Shown here: positions 7,264 to 13,535 of the stretch, piece by piece
How positions within the stretch are numbered: the first letter of the stretch is position 1
Layout: each line of letters begins with the position of its first letter
Source of the DNA: Candidatus Sulfopaludibacter sp. SbA3
GTDB lineage: Bacteria; Acidobacteriota; Terriglobia; Bryobacterales; Bryobacteraceae
NCBI GenBank assembly: GCA_945861255.1
Contig: CAMAUG010000070.1
Location: forward strand, 1-13,535
Reading direction: 5' to 3'
Length of the DNA stretch: 13,535 nucleotides
Notes under the pieces: model-generated
Seen by the model: the letters and a program-made list of their open reading frames with translations, nothing else
What the model was told of the DNA's origin: nothing
The model's database searches: none
Made by a program: the position numbers and the translations under genes

Positions 7264-7881
7264 TCACCTGCGCACAATCACTTCGCGCAAGTGATCCCGG
7301 GTCAGGAAAAACTTCACGGAGTGAAAATCCTGGAACAGTTTTTCCAGCGCCCGGTTATTGAAGACTTGCGCCGGCTTGCGCTTGGGGCGCGCGGATAGCT
7401 GGATGGTGCGGTGGTCGTGAATCCGGTAGGAAAATGCCGGCATTTCAATGATTCGTTCTTCGGCGTGGAACATCGCCAGCAGGCTCGCGCCGGGCCGCAG
7501 CACACGGTGCAGTTTGGCGACCACGGATTGCAGCAGCGGCGCGGAAAGAAATTGCAGCGAGTCCCAGACCAGGGCGCCGTCAAAGGTTGCGTCCTCGAAA
7601 TCCAGCGTGTTCGCGAAAAACCGCGACGTGAGCAAGGGGTTGGCCTGGTTGTCGAAGAAATCGCCTTCCAGCCCGAAGCACTGGTCCATCTGGTGCACGA
7701 AATCGTCGGAGTAAATGCGGTGCCCGTAGTTCGTGATGAAGCTGACGGTGGCCTGGTTCACACCCGCGAAGTCGAGAATCGCCATGCCCGGGCGGTCTTC
7801 GAGCGAGGAGCAGAACTGATCCAGGCCGTGACTTTGCCGTGTCTCCAAGCCGCCGTGTCTCCGGGCCGCCGTTCCGGTCAA
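7264..7881 (-). CDS. SAM-dependent methyltransferase (class I, probable)
   Basis: Cytoplasmic protein of up to 205 residues. GMAILDFAGVNQATVSFI (about 32-49) matches the SAM-binding motif I of class I methyltransferases (hydrophobic strand, then E/D-x-G-x-x). YSDDF follows as the acidic end of strand 2, FDGALVWDSLQFLS as motif IV, and VVAKLHRVLRPGASLLAMF as the post-motif helix and strand (LRPGG-like). The substrate is unknown. No ATG is available at the 5' end: the frame can start at TTG 7879-7881, at an internal TTG, or at ATG 7783-7785, but the last would remove a helix that normally precedes motif I. The N-terminal codons lie within a 16-base tandem duplication (7836-7867), so the true start is unclear. 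It lies 19 bases downstream of the bactofilin gene, probably in one transcript. Confidence 0.75.
   Translation of the reverse strand: MTGTAARRHGGLETRQSHGLDQFCSSLEDRPGMAILDFAGVNQATVSFITNYGHRIYSDDFVHQMDQCFGLEGDFFDNQANPLLTSRFFANTLDFEDATFDGALVWDSLQFLSAPLLQSVVAKLHRVLRPGASLLAMFHAEERIIEMPAFSYRIHDHRTIQLSARPKRKPAQVFNNRALEKLFQDFHSVKFFLTRDHLREVIVRR
7836..7867. repeat. 16-bp tandem duplication at the methyltransferase 5' end
   Basis: GCCGTGTCTCCAAGCC (7836-7851) and GCCGTGTCTCCGGGCC (7852-7867) match at 14 of 16 positions, followed by a partial third copy, GCCGT (7868-7872). As 16 is not a multiple of three, gain or loss of a copy would shift the frame of any start codon upstream of it. Confidence 0.7.
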
Positions 7882-7900
7882 TGAGCGCGCGCGGGCGGAG

Positions 7901-8455
7901 TTACCGCTTCAACTCTCCCGCGCCGGCGGCGCCGGGTACGGAAGCGGAAGCGGCCGAGGCCACCGGTTGCGGCTTCGGAGCCACCTTCACTTCACTCCTC
8001 ACGATGTCGATGTTGCCCTTGAAGTACGCGCCGTCTTCGATTTCGATGCGCGCGGTCTTAATATCGCCCACCAGCCTGGCGTCCTTCCGGATCACGATCT
8101 TGTCGCGCGTTTCCACGTCGCCGTGGAGCGAGCCTACCACCACCACTTCACGCGCCTTTACCGATGCCTGCACCTTGCCGTTCGGGCCGATGGTGAGGCG
8201 GTGCTCCTGCAATTCCACCGTGCCTTCCACTTCACCGTCGATGGTCAAGTCTTCGCGGCCGAAAATCTGGCCTTTGACGATCACGGACTTGCCTAAGATG
8301 GCGGGCCCGCCCATTCCGCGGGACGATTCTAAACTCGACTCACCGGCGCGAGTGGGCATGGTGGACATGGGAATTCCTTCCTTGGCGATCTGCGATGACG
8401 TGGCGGTTGTAGCCGGTCGGGGTGCGTTCTCTTCTTCTTTTCGGCGGTTCCACAT
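7901..8455 (-). CDS. Bactofilin (polymer-forming cytoskeletal protein)
   Basis: A 184-residue protein with the bactofilin domain at about 50-155: a run of short beta-strand turns typical of the right-handed beta-helix (GKSVIVKGQIFGREDLTIDG, VEGTVEL, LTIGPNGKVQASVKAREVVV, GSLHGDVETRDKIVI, ARLVGDIKTARIEIEDGAYF). The N-terminal ~45 residues and the Ala/Pro-rich C-terminus are disordered tails, as in other members. Bactofilins self-assemble without nucleotide into filaments at the inner membrane that scaffold cell-shape or envelope enzymes. I chose the ATG at 8453-8455 (MWNRRKEE) because AAGGAGG lies 10 bases before it; the frame stays open 48 codons further upstream, but that stretch is unlike the family. 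It is divergent from the S55-protein gene and followed closely by the methyltransferase. Confidence 0.92.
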   Translation of the reverse strand: MWNRRKEEENAPRPATTATSSQIAKEGIPMSTMPTRAGESSLESSRGMGGPAILGKSVIVKGQIFGREDLTIDGEVEGTVELQEHRLTIGPNGKVQASVKAREVVVVGSLHGDVETRDKIVIRKDARLVGDIKTARIEIEDGAYFKGNIDIVRSEVKVAPKPQPVASAASASVPGAAGAGELKR

Positions 8456-8589
8456 ACGGGGAGCGCCTCCTTCCGTTACGCGAGCGCCGTGCCGAATGCC
8501 CAGCGCGACTTTTTCTATACTACTACGGGTTGATGGCGTTAGACACGGGACCGTTTCATTTTCGGGGTTGGCGGGCCTACAATAGGGCT
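8456..8589. promoter_or_regulatory. Divergent promoter region between bactofilin and the S55-protein gene
   Basis: On the plus strand TACAAT (8578-8583), five of six to the -10 consensus, has TTCATT (8555-8560) 17 bases upstream; the predicted transcript start coincides with the GTG at 8590. On the minus strand TATAGA (8514-8519) is a candidate -10 for bactofilin, 58 bases before its ATG, with only a weak -35. The boxes are eye-read and unsupported by alignment. Confidence 0.35.
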
Positions 8590-10356
8590 GTGGAAACACT
8601 TGGGCGGCAGATTGTACTTTCGTTGACGCTGGTGTTGGGCGCGGCGTCCGTGAACGCCCAGGCTCCTGCCTCCATCGCCATTTTCCCGCTCAAGGACATT
8701 CGCGCGGGACAGAAGGGCATCGGCAAGACCGTATTTTCCGGCATGCGGGTGGAAGATTTCCAGGTGGAAATCCTGGGCGTGCTGGAAAATCTGGGTCCGC
8801 GCGAATCCATCATCCTGGCGCGGCTGAGCGGCGGGCCTTTGGCGAACACGGGCGTGCTGCAGGGCATGAGCGGATCGCCGGTTTACATCGAGGGGAAACT
8901 GGTGGGCGCCGTGGCGCTGAGTTTTCCGCAATCGAAGGAGCCTATCGCCGGGATACGACCCATCGAAGACATGCTGCGCGTGGACCCACGTGCTCCGCGT
9001 GCCCCACGCGCCGCACCTGCTCCACGTGCCGCGGCGGAAGACCCGCGCGCCAGAACAGTGATCGCCTCGGCCGGAGCCGCGGTGCCGCGACTGGAGGAAA
9101 TCGCAACGCCCGTTTCGTTCGCAGGCTTCACCGCCGCCACGCTGGAACATTTCGCGCCGCAACTCCGCACCATGGGACTGGACCCGCGCCAAGGGGTTTC
9201 AGGCGGAGGAACGCCGGCGGATGGCTTGGGCGATGCACGCACGTTGCAACCGGGCGCCATGATTAGCGTGCAACTGATTTCCGGTGATTTGAACGTGGGT
9301 GCCGACGGGACCGTCACGCACATCGACGGCGATAGACTCTACGCCTTCGGCCACCGCTTTTTGGCCGAAGGGACCACGGAGCTGCCCTTCGCGCGCTCCG
9401 AAGTGCTGGCGTTGCTGCCGAATCTGGCTAGCTCGTTCAAGATTTCGGCCGCGCGCGAATGGATGGGAACCATCACCGCGGACCGCAGCGCGGCCATTTC
9501 CGGCATCACCGGCCGTTCCGCGAATCTGATTCCCATCGAGATTAGCGTGGGTCAAACCACGTATCGCATGCGCATGATTCAGGACCGCTTGATGACGCCG
9601 CTGCTCACGCAGATGGCCATTTTTTCATCGATCGACGCGACCCAGAGGGCCTTGGGAGCGCAGAGTTATGCGATCGACGGCCGGCTTGAATTCGATGGAG
9701 GCAGTGTACGCATCGATGATGTGTACAGCGGCGATATCGCTGTTGCTGCGTTTGCCGCCGCCGGTGTTTCTTCATCGCTATCCTTCGCGCTGCAGAGCGG
9801 CTTCGACGCGCTAAAGCTGAAGAGCGTCAAGCTGGACATCGGCGTCGTGGAAAGCAGGACGCAGCGGCAGATTGTGGATCTGATCGCTCCGCGCGTGGCG
9901 CGTCCGGGCGAGGAGATCGAAGTGACGGCGGTATTCGCGGGACAGAACGGCGCTGAGACAGCCAGCCGCGTGCGCTACCGTGTGCCGGTGGGCGCACCGG
10001 CAGGGCCGATATTCCTGACTATCTCCGACGCCACGCAGACCAACCTGACGGAATTCCAGCAGGCCGTCGGGACGCCGCAGAAATCGACCCAGCAGGTGCT
10101 GACCTTGCTGAACGGGCTGCGGTCGAACACCAAGGCCTACTTGCGCGTTTGGCGTAATGAGCCGTCTTACACGGTGGAGGGACGCGACTTGCCCGCCCCT
10201 CCGCCTTCGCTCGCCCTGTTGCTGAACCGCGCGCAGGCAGGGCTGACCAGTACGGTCACCTCGCGCGGCGCGAAGCTGGCGGAACTGGAGATTTCGGCGG
10301 GCACGGGGCTGGTGGTCATCGGGAACAAAACCGTGCAGGTTGAGGTGAAGGAATGA
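8590..10356 (+). CDS. Secreted SpoIVB-type (S55) peptidase-like protein
   Basis: 588 residues from a GTG start. A signal peptide (R6, hydrophobic 8-19, VNA-Q cleavage near 23) is followed by FPLKDIRAGQKGIGKTVFSG and then GMSGSPVYIEGKLVGAV (92-108), the S55 box in which S94 aligns with SpoIVB Ser378. An Ala/Pro/Arg-rich linker (about 132-155) precedes a second block, DGDRLYAFGHRFLAEG, with H255 aligning to SpoIVB His236, then FARSEVLALLPNL and MGTITADRSAAISG, which also align with SpoIVB after its His. The Ser block therefore precedes the His block, the reverse of Bacillus SpoIVB, and no Asp lies at the place of SpoIVB Asp363. Residues after about 340 are unlike anything I can name. It probably acts in the periplasm as a regulatory protease or a non-catalytic relative. 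The start was chosen because the signal peptide begins here; the frame is open from 8422. The stop overlaps the next gene (ATGA). Confidence 0.85.
   Translation: METLGRQIVLSLTLVLGAASVNAQAPASIAIFPLKDIRAGQKGIGKTVFSGMRVEDFQVEILGVLENLGPRESIILARLSGGPLANTGVLQGMSGSPVYIEGKLVGAVALSFPQSKEPIAGIRPIEDMLRVDPRAPRAPRAAPAPRAAAEDPRARTVIASAGAAVPRLEEIATPVSFAGFTAATLEHFAPQLRTMGLDPRQGVSGGGTPADGLGDARTLQPGAMISVQLISGDLNVGADGTVTHIDGDRLYAFGHRFLAEGTTELPFARSEVLALLPNLASSFKISAAREWMGTITADRSAAISGITGRSANLIPIEISVGQTTYRMRMIQDRLMTPLLTQMAIFSSIDATQRALGAQSYAIDGRLEFDGGSVRIDDVYSGDIAVAAFAAAGVSSSLSFALQSGFDALKLKSVKLDIGVVESRTQRQIVDLIAPRVARPGEEIEVTAVFAGQNGAETASRVRYRVPVGAPAGPIFLTISDATQTNLTEFQQAVGTPQKSTQQVLTLLNGLRSNTKAYLRVWRNEPSYTVEGRDLPAPPPSLALLLNRAQAGLTSTVTSRGAKLAELEISAGTGLVVIGNKTVQVEVKE
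8983..9054 (+). repeat. Ala-Pro-Arg low-complexity linker
   Basis: Short imperfect repeats of GCTCCGCGT-, GCCCCACGC- and GCTCCACGT-like units encode repeated A-P-R triplets (protein residues about 132-155). The stretch separates the Ser-containing block from the His-containing block of the S55-like protein, so it is an interdomain linker or an inserted loop. Confidence 0.55.
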
Positions 10357-12752
10357 TCAGCCTGTGGCGGCGCTTCGTGGGAGGAAAGCCGGGTTCACGC
10401 GGCGAATTTCCTGCGCGGCTTGCGTCGCGTCCCGGTGCGTTTCACGGGGCCGGAATTAGCAGGCGGGTCACGGCTTTCCTGGGCGTGAACGGGAAGCGTC
10501 TGGCCACCGCTGGGTTGGCATTACTGGCTGCCGCGGTAGTTTCCGGTGCGGCTTCCAGCGCGGCTTACGGTGCCACTACGGCCACTTGGGAATTGACCGG
10601 GTACGCGGATTTTCTGCGCGGGCGGATGTCCGGCCTTTCCGTCACGCGCGATGGGCGTTTGACGCTCGGGCCAAAACTGGAGCCGTTTTTTTCCTCGGAT
10701 CAGCCCAATATTTGGAGCGTCGCGCAGGGGCCGGACGGGTCGCTCTATTTGGGCACCGGGAATCGCGGGCGCTTGATCAAGGTGGATTCGCAAGGCCGCG
10801 GCAGCGTCCTGTGGACCGCCGACCAATCGCAGATCTTCGCAGTGGCCGTGGATCGGGCGGGCGTGATCTACGCGGGCGTCTCGCCGGAGGGCAAGATTTA
10901 CCGCATTGAAAACGGCCGTGCCACCGAATATTTCGCGCCCGGAGAGCCGTACATCTGGGCGCTGGCGATCGCGCCGGATGGCACGCTCTACGCAGGCACG
11001 GGCCAACAAGGGAAGATTTTCCGCGTGACCGGCGCGGGGCGCGGCGAGCTGTACTATGAAACCGGACAGATGCACGTGACCGCGCTGGCGTTTGACCGCG
11101 AAGGGCGCCTGCTGGCGGGAAGCGAGCCAAACGGCATCCTCTACCGCGTTGCCGGAACCCCGGCCCGCGCGTTTGTGCTGTACGACGCCAACTTGCCGGA
11201 GATCCGCTCCATCCTCACCGCCGCCGACGGCACCATCTATGCGGCGGCGTTGGGAGGCAGCATCGCGCGGCGCGCCGGGGCCGCTGCGTCCACGTCCAAC
11301 AACACGCCCACGGTGGTTGCACCCGCCACCAGCATCACGGTGACGGACGCGCAGGCCGGGTTGGTGCAGCCGCCAAAACCTGCGGCGCCGGCGGGGCAGT
11401 CGTCAACCGTGTCCGGCACGGTGGCAAGCGTTTCCTCCACTACGGAGGTGGCGGGCGTCGAGCGCTCCGCGCTGTATCGCATTCAAACGGACAACACGGT
11501 TGAGACGTTGTGGTCTTCGAAAGAAGAAAACATCTACGATATCGCCGCGGAGGCCTCCGGCGCTCTGTTGTTGCTCACCGACGCGCAGGGCCGCATCTAC
11601 CGGCTGGACCCGCGGCCGAACGGTTCGCGCGATAGTACACTGATCGCGCAGGCGAACGAGGGCGACGCCACGCGTTTGCTGGCCTCGGCGCGCGGAGTGC
11701 TGGCGGCCACCAGCAACGCGGGCAAGATATTCCGGCTGGGCACGGCGCCCGATACAGCGGCCGGCGCCGCGGGCTGGTTTGAATCGCCCATTCACGATGC
11801 GGGCGCGGTGGCGCGCTGGGGACGCCTGCATTGGGTGGGAACGGCTCGCGGCGTGGCGGTGAAGACGCGCACCGGCAATTCCGCGCGACCGGACAACACG
11901 TGGAGCGACTGGTCGGCGGCGCTCACCGATCCGGCCGGCGCCGTGGCCGACAGCCCCAACGCACGCTACATCCAATGGCGCGCGGAGTTCACCTCCGCCA
12001 CTCCGGTTCCTGAAATCGATAGCGTGACCATTGCCTATCTGCCGCAGAACACCGCGCCTACGGTGCGCAGCATCACCGTTTCCGCGGCGGGCGCGAAGGC
12101 GGCGGCGTCTACCACGGGTAACGCCTCCTCGGCGTTTTCGATCACGGTGACCGATACGGGTGACAGCACCACGGCGGCGGGCACCCAATCGCAGACGTTC
12201 TCCCGTCCGTCCGGCCAGCAGATGCAGATTTCCTGGCAAGCGGATGACCCGGAGGGGGACACGCTCTCCTACAGCCTTTATTTCCGTGGCGAGGATGAGC
12301 GGGAATGGAAACCACTGCGCACGAACATGACGGAAAATTCGCACACCGTGGATGGCGATGCGTTGGCCGACGGGCGCTATTTCTTCCGCGTGATCGCGTC
12401 GGACCGTCCTTCGAATCCGGCCGGGCAGGCCCGCCAAAGCGAACTGACGGGCGCGCCGGTGCTGCTCGACAGCACTCCTCCTGAAGTGCGTGCCGGCGTG
12501 CCGCGGCGCAATGGCGCGGCGCTGGAAATTGAGATCAACGCGCAGGATCGCGGCTCCGCGCTGCGACGTTGCGAATATTCGATCGACGCGCAGCCCTGGT
12601 TGCCGGTGGAGGCCGCCGACGGCGTCACGGATTCCTTAGCCGAGCGGTTCATGGTTCGCGTGGATAACTTTCCGCAGGGCGAGCACGTAGTGGCGGTGCG
12701 CGTTTATGACGTGGCGGGGAACGCCGGGCTGGCGCGCGCTGTGGTGCGGTAA
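10353..12752 (+). CDS. Secreted beta-propeller protein with C-terminal fibronectin/Ig-like domains
   Basis: 799 residues. The N-terminus is unusually long before the signal core (K48-R49, then LATAGLALLAAAVVSG, cleavage near AYG-A at 73); a downstream GTG at residue 45 is a possible alternative start. Residues about 115-305 form propeller blades repeating P/A-D-G-x-L/I-Y-A/L-G-x-x-x-x-G-K-I-Y/F-R-V (GPDGSLYLGTGNRGRLIKV, GVIYAGVSPEGKIYRI, APDGTLYAGTGQQGKIFRV). A Ser/Thr/Ala-rich insert (about 306-370) separates more blades (ALYRIQTDN, DAQGRIYRLDP, SNAGKIFRLG, to about 470). Residues about 615-700 resemble a fibronectin type III domain (DTLSYSLYFRG, DGRYFFRVIASD), and the last ~95 an Ig-like domain ending VRVYDVAGNAG. 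No catalytic motif is seen. The start overlaps the S55-gene stop, with GAGGTG in Shine-Dalgarno position, so the two are made together and probably meet outside the cytoplasm. Confidence 0.85.
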   Translation: MISLWRRFVGGKPGSRGEFPARLASRPGAFHGAGISRRVTAFLGVNGKRLATAGLALLAAAVVSGAASSAAYGATTATWELTGYADFLRGRMSGLSVTRDGRLTLGPKLEPFFSSDQPNIWSVAQGPDGSLYLGTGNRGRLIKVDSQGRGSVLWTADQSQIFAVAVDRAGVIYAGVSPEGKIYRIENGRATEYFAPGEPYIWALAIAPDGTLYAGTGQQGKIFRVTGAGRGELYYETGQMHVTALAFDREGRLLAGSEPNGILYRVAGTPARAFVLYDANLPEIRSILTAADGTIYAAALGGSIARRAGAAASTSNNTPTVVAPATSITVTDAQAGLVQPPKPAAPAGQSSTVSGTVASVSSTTEVAGVERSALYRIQTDNTVETLWSSKEENIYDIAAEASGALLLLTDAQGRIYRLDPRPNGSRDSTLIAQANEGDATRLLASARGVLAATSNAGKIFRLGTAPDTAAGAAGWFESPIHDAGAVARWGRLHWVGTARGVAVKTRTGNSARPDNTWSDWSAALTDPAGAVADSPNARYIQWRAEFTSATPVPEIDSVTIAYLPQNTAPTVRSITVSAAGAKAAASTTGNASSAFSITVTDTGDSTTAAGTQSQTFSRPSGQQMQISWQADDPEGDTLSYSLYFRGEDEREWKPLRTNMTENSHTVDGDALADGRYFFRVIASDRPSNPAGQARQSELTGAPVLLDSTPPEVRAGVPRRNGAALEIEINAQDRGSALRRCEYSIDAQPWLPVEAADGVTDSLAERFMVRVDNFPQGEHVVAVRVYDVAGNAGLARAVVR

Positions 12753-12803
12753 GACGTGCGGTAAGACGTGCGGTAAGACGTGCGGTAAGACGTGCGGTAA
12801 GAC
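12744..12803 (+). repeat. Perfect 12-bp tandem repeat, five copies, starting at the gene's stop codon
   Basis: Five identical copies of GTGCGGTAAGAC (12744-12755, 12756-12767, 12768-12779, 12780-12791, 12792-12803). The first copy supplies the last two codons (Val-Arg) and the TAA of the propeller gene, so changes in copy number downstream leave the protein unchanged. The last copy makes a 5-bp hairpin with the following bases (GCGGT-AAG-ACCGC, 12794-12806). No spacers, so it is a minisatellite and not a CRISPR. Confidence 0.95.
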
Positions 12804-12818
12804 CGCTCCCTCACGGTC
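12801..12818. terminator. Small hairpin between convergent genes, possible terminator or REP-like element
   Basis: GACCG (12801-12805) pairs with CGGTC (12814-12818) across an 8-base loop in the 77-base gap between the converging propeller and rhomboid genes. There is no U-tract on either strand, so termination strength is doubtful. GGTCGCGGCCAG, which begins within the right arm (12815-12826), is repeated exactly at 12842-12853 inside the rhomboid 3' end. Confidence 0.3.
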
Positions 12819-12829
12819 GCGGCCAGGTC

Positions 12830-13535
12830 TCACGCATTACTGGTCGCGGCCAGCAGCCAGCGGATCATGAAAAAGAAACACACTGCGGTGGCGACGACCG
12901 TGACGCCCGCGGCGATCCGCCAAGCCTGCTCGACCGTTCCGGAAAATCGCGGCGTACCCGCAACGTAAGCCAGCGCGAAGCCCCCCGCCAAGCCGCCGAT
13001 ATGGGCGGCGTTGTCGGTGGCGAAAAACGGCATCAGGCCCATCAGCAATCCGTACACGGCCCACTGCGTGTAATGGGCGCGTACGGCCGCGCCATAGGAA
13101 GAGCGGTCGCGGACGCCCAACGCGATCATCGCGCCGATCAAACCGAAAATTCCCGCAGACGAACCGATCGAGAGCACCGGCGACCAGAAGTAGCTCGCGT
13201 AGAAGCCGGTAATGGTGGTCACGAAGTAGAACACCAGATAGCGTGCGGTGCCGTAGCTTTCCTCGGTCTGCGCGCCCAGATCGAACAAAACCCACGAGTT
13301 CATCAGAAAATGCAAAATCCCGCCGTGGAGAAATCCCGCAGTGACCAGGCGCCAAAGTTGTCCTCCGCGCACAGCTGGGCCGTATTTCGCGCCGAAATCG
13401 AACAAGGTTTGCAGGTCGAAGTCCGTCACGCTGCCCCGGCCGCCGGCGCGCATCATGTGTAAGACCATGGCGGCGTACAATCCCGTGTTGATCAACAATA
13501 TGACTACTGTGGTGAAGCGTGCGTGCGGGATCAAG
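12830..13535 (-). CDS. Rhomboid family intramembrane serine protease, 5' end probably missing
   Basis: Polytopic membrane protease that cuts substrates within or near the membrane; 235 residues are visible. Rhomboid signatures in order: GGQLWRLVTAGFLHGGILHFLMN (the W-R-x-x-T-x-x-F-L-H-x-x-x-x-H-x-x-x-N region at the L1 loop and TM2), SIGSSAGIFGLIGA with the nucleophile Ser in the G-x-S-A/G-x-x-G motif, and NAAHIGGLAGGF with the partner His. A further hydrophobic helix lies near the C-terminus (AAGVTVVATAVCFFFMIRWLL). Six to seven transmembrane helices fit. The visible frame reaches the edge with TTG at 13532-13534 and no ribosome site can be judged, so the true start probably lies outside. 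Its 3' end converges on the propeller gene. Substrates cannot be inferred. Confidence 0.92.
   Translation of the reverse strand, partial: LIPHARFTTVVILLINTGLYAAMVLHMMRAGGRGSVTDFDLQTLFDFGAKYGPAVRGGQLWRLVTAGFLHGGILHFLMNSWVLFDLGAQTEESYGTARYLVFYFVTTITGFYASYFWSPVLSIGSSAGIFGLIGAMIALGVRDRSSYGAAVRAHYTQWAVYGLLMGLMPFFATDNAAHIGGLAGGFALAYVAGTPRFSGTVEQAWRIAAGVTVVATAVCFFFMIRWLLAATSNA

Noticed and set aside
8422..8589. N-terminal extension of the S55-like protein
   Set aside because: The added 56 residues would bury a clear signal peptide and overlap the bactofilin 5' end; the start at GTG 8590 explains the sequence better.
8456..8599. N-terminal extension of bactofilin
   Set aside because: An AAGGAGG site points to ATG 8453-8455, and the extra residues are unlike bactofilins.
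11403..12437. Long minus-strand open frame (344 codons) opposite the propeller gene
   Set aside because: Arg/Gly/His-rich translation typical of a GC-rich antisense frame; the plus-strand protein has clear propeller and Ig-like repeats.
12744..12803. CRISPR array
   Set aside because: Units are 12 bases, directly adjacent and without spacers.
12636..12833. Minus-strand frame with repeated VLPH
   Set aside because: The repeat peptide is just the translation of the 12-bp minisatellite, and the rest is antisense to the propeller gene.

Overview
The window looks like a chromosomal segment of an Acidobacteriota bacterium, most likely from the Solibacteraceae/Bryobacteraceae branch. The grounds are GC-rich coding sequence, a secreted SpoIVB-type (S55) peptidase of the form I associate with that phylum, and a metallo-hydrolase fused to two copies of a ~220-residue repeat that I know mainly from Candidatus Solibacter-like genomes. 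This placement is inference from family knowledge; no marker gene or RNA gene is present.

Layout. Positions 1-2189 (minus) hold a glycerol uptake pair: glpK (glycerol kinase) followed by glpF (glycerol facilitator, cut by the left window edge), with a 4-base ATGA overlap. Upstream on the same strand are a small EthD-family protein (2255-2566), a Tat-exported beta-propeller lipoprotein (2838-3599) and an uncharacterised, faintly DUF2971-like protein (3662-4591) that is less GC-rich than its surroundings. A 213-base divergent region (4592-4804) with two abutting palindromes separates this block from a plus-strand secreted metallo-beta-lactamase-fold hydrolase. The hydrolase frame runs from 4805 to 7225 but is broken by one in-frame TAA at 5717-5719.

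Positions 7264-8455 (minus) carry a SAM-dependent methyltransferase and a bactofilin. Divergent from the bactofilin is a two-gene plus-strand unit: a secreted S55 peptidase-like protein (8590-10356) coupled by an ATGA overlap to a secreted 799-residue beta-propeller/Ig-like protein (10353-12752). A perfect 5 x 12-base tandem repeat begins inside the last two codons of that gene and leads into a convergent rhomboid intramembrane protease gene (12830 to the right edge, 5' end missing).

Functionally the window is a mosaic. GlpF imports glycerol and GlpK traps it as glycerol-3-phosphate. Several unrelated proteins act outside the cytoplasm (propeller lipoprotein, MBL hydrolase, S55 protein, large propeller) or in the membrane (rhomboid). 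The best candidates for something under-described are the S55-like protein, whose motif order is permuted relative to Bacillus SpoIVB and whose catalytic Asp is not apparent, with its coupled propeller partner, and the split hydrolase gene. I saw no CRISPR array, prophage, insertion sequence, tRNA or rRNA.
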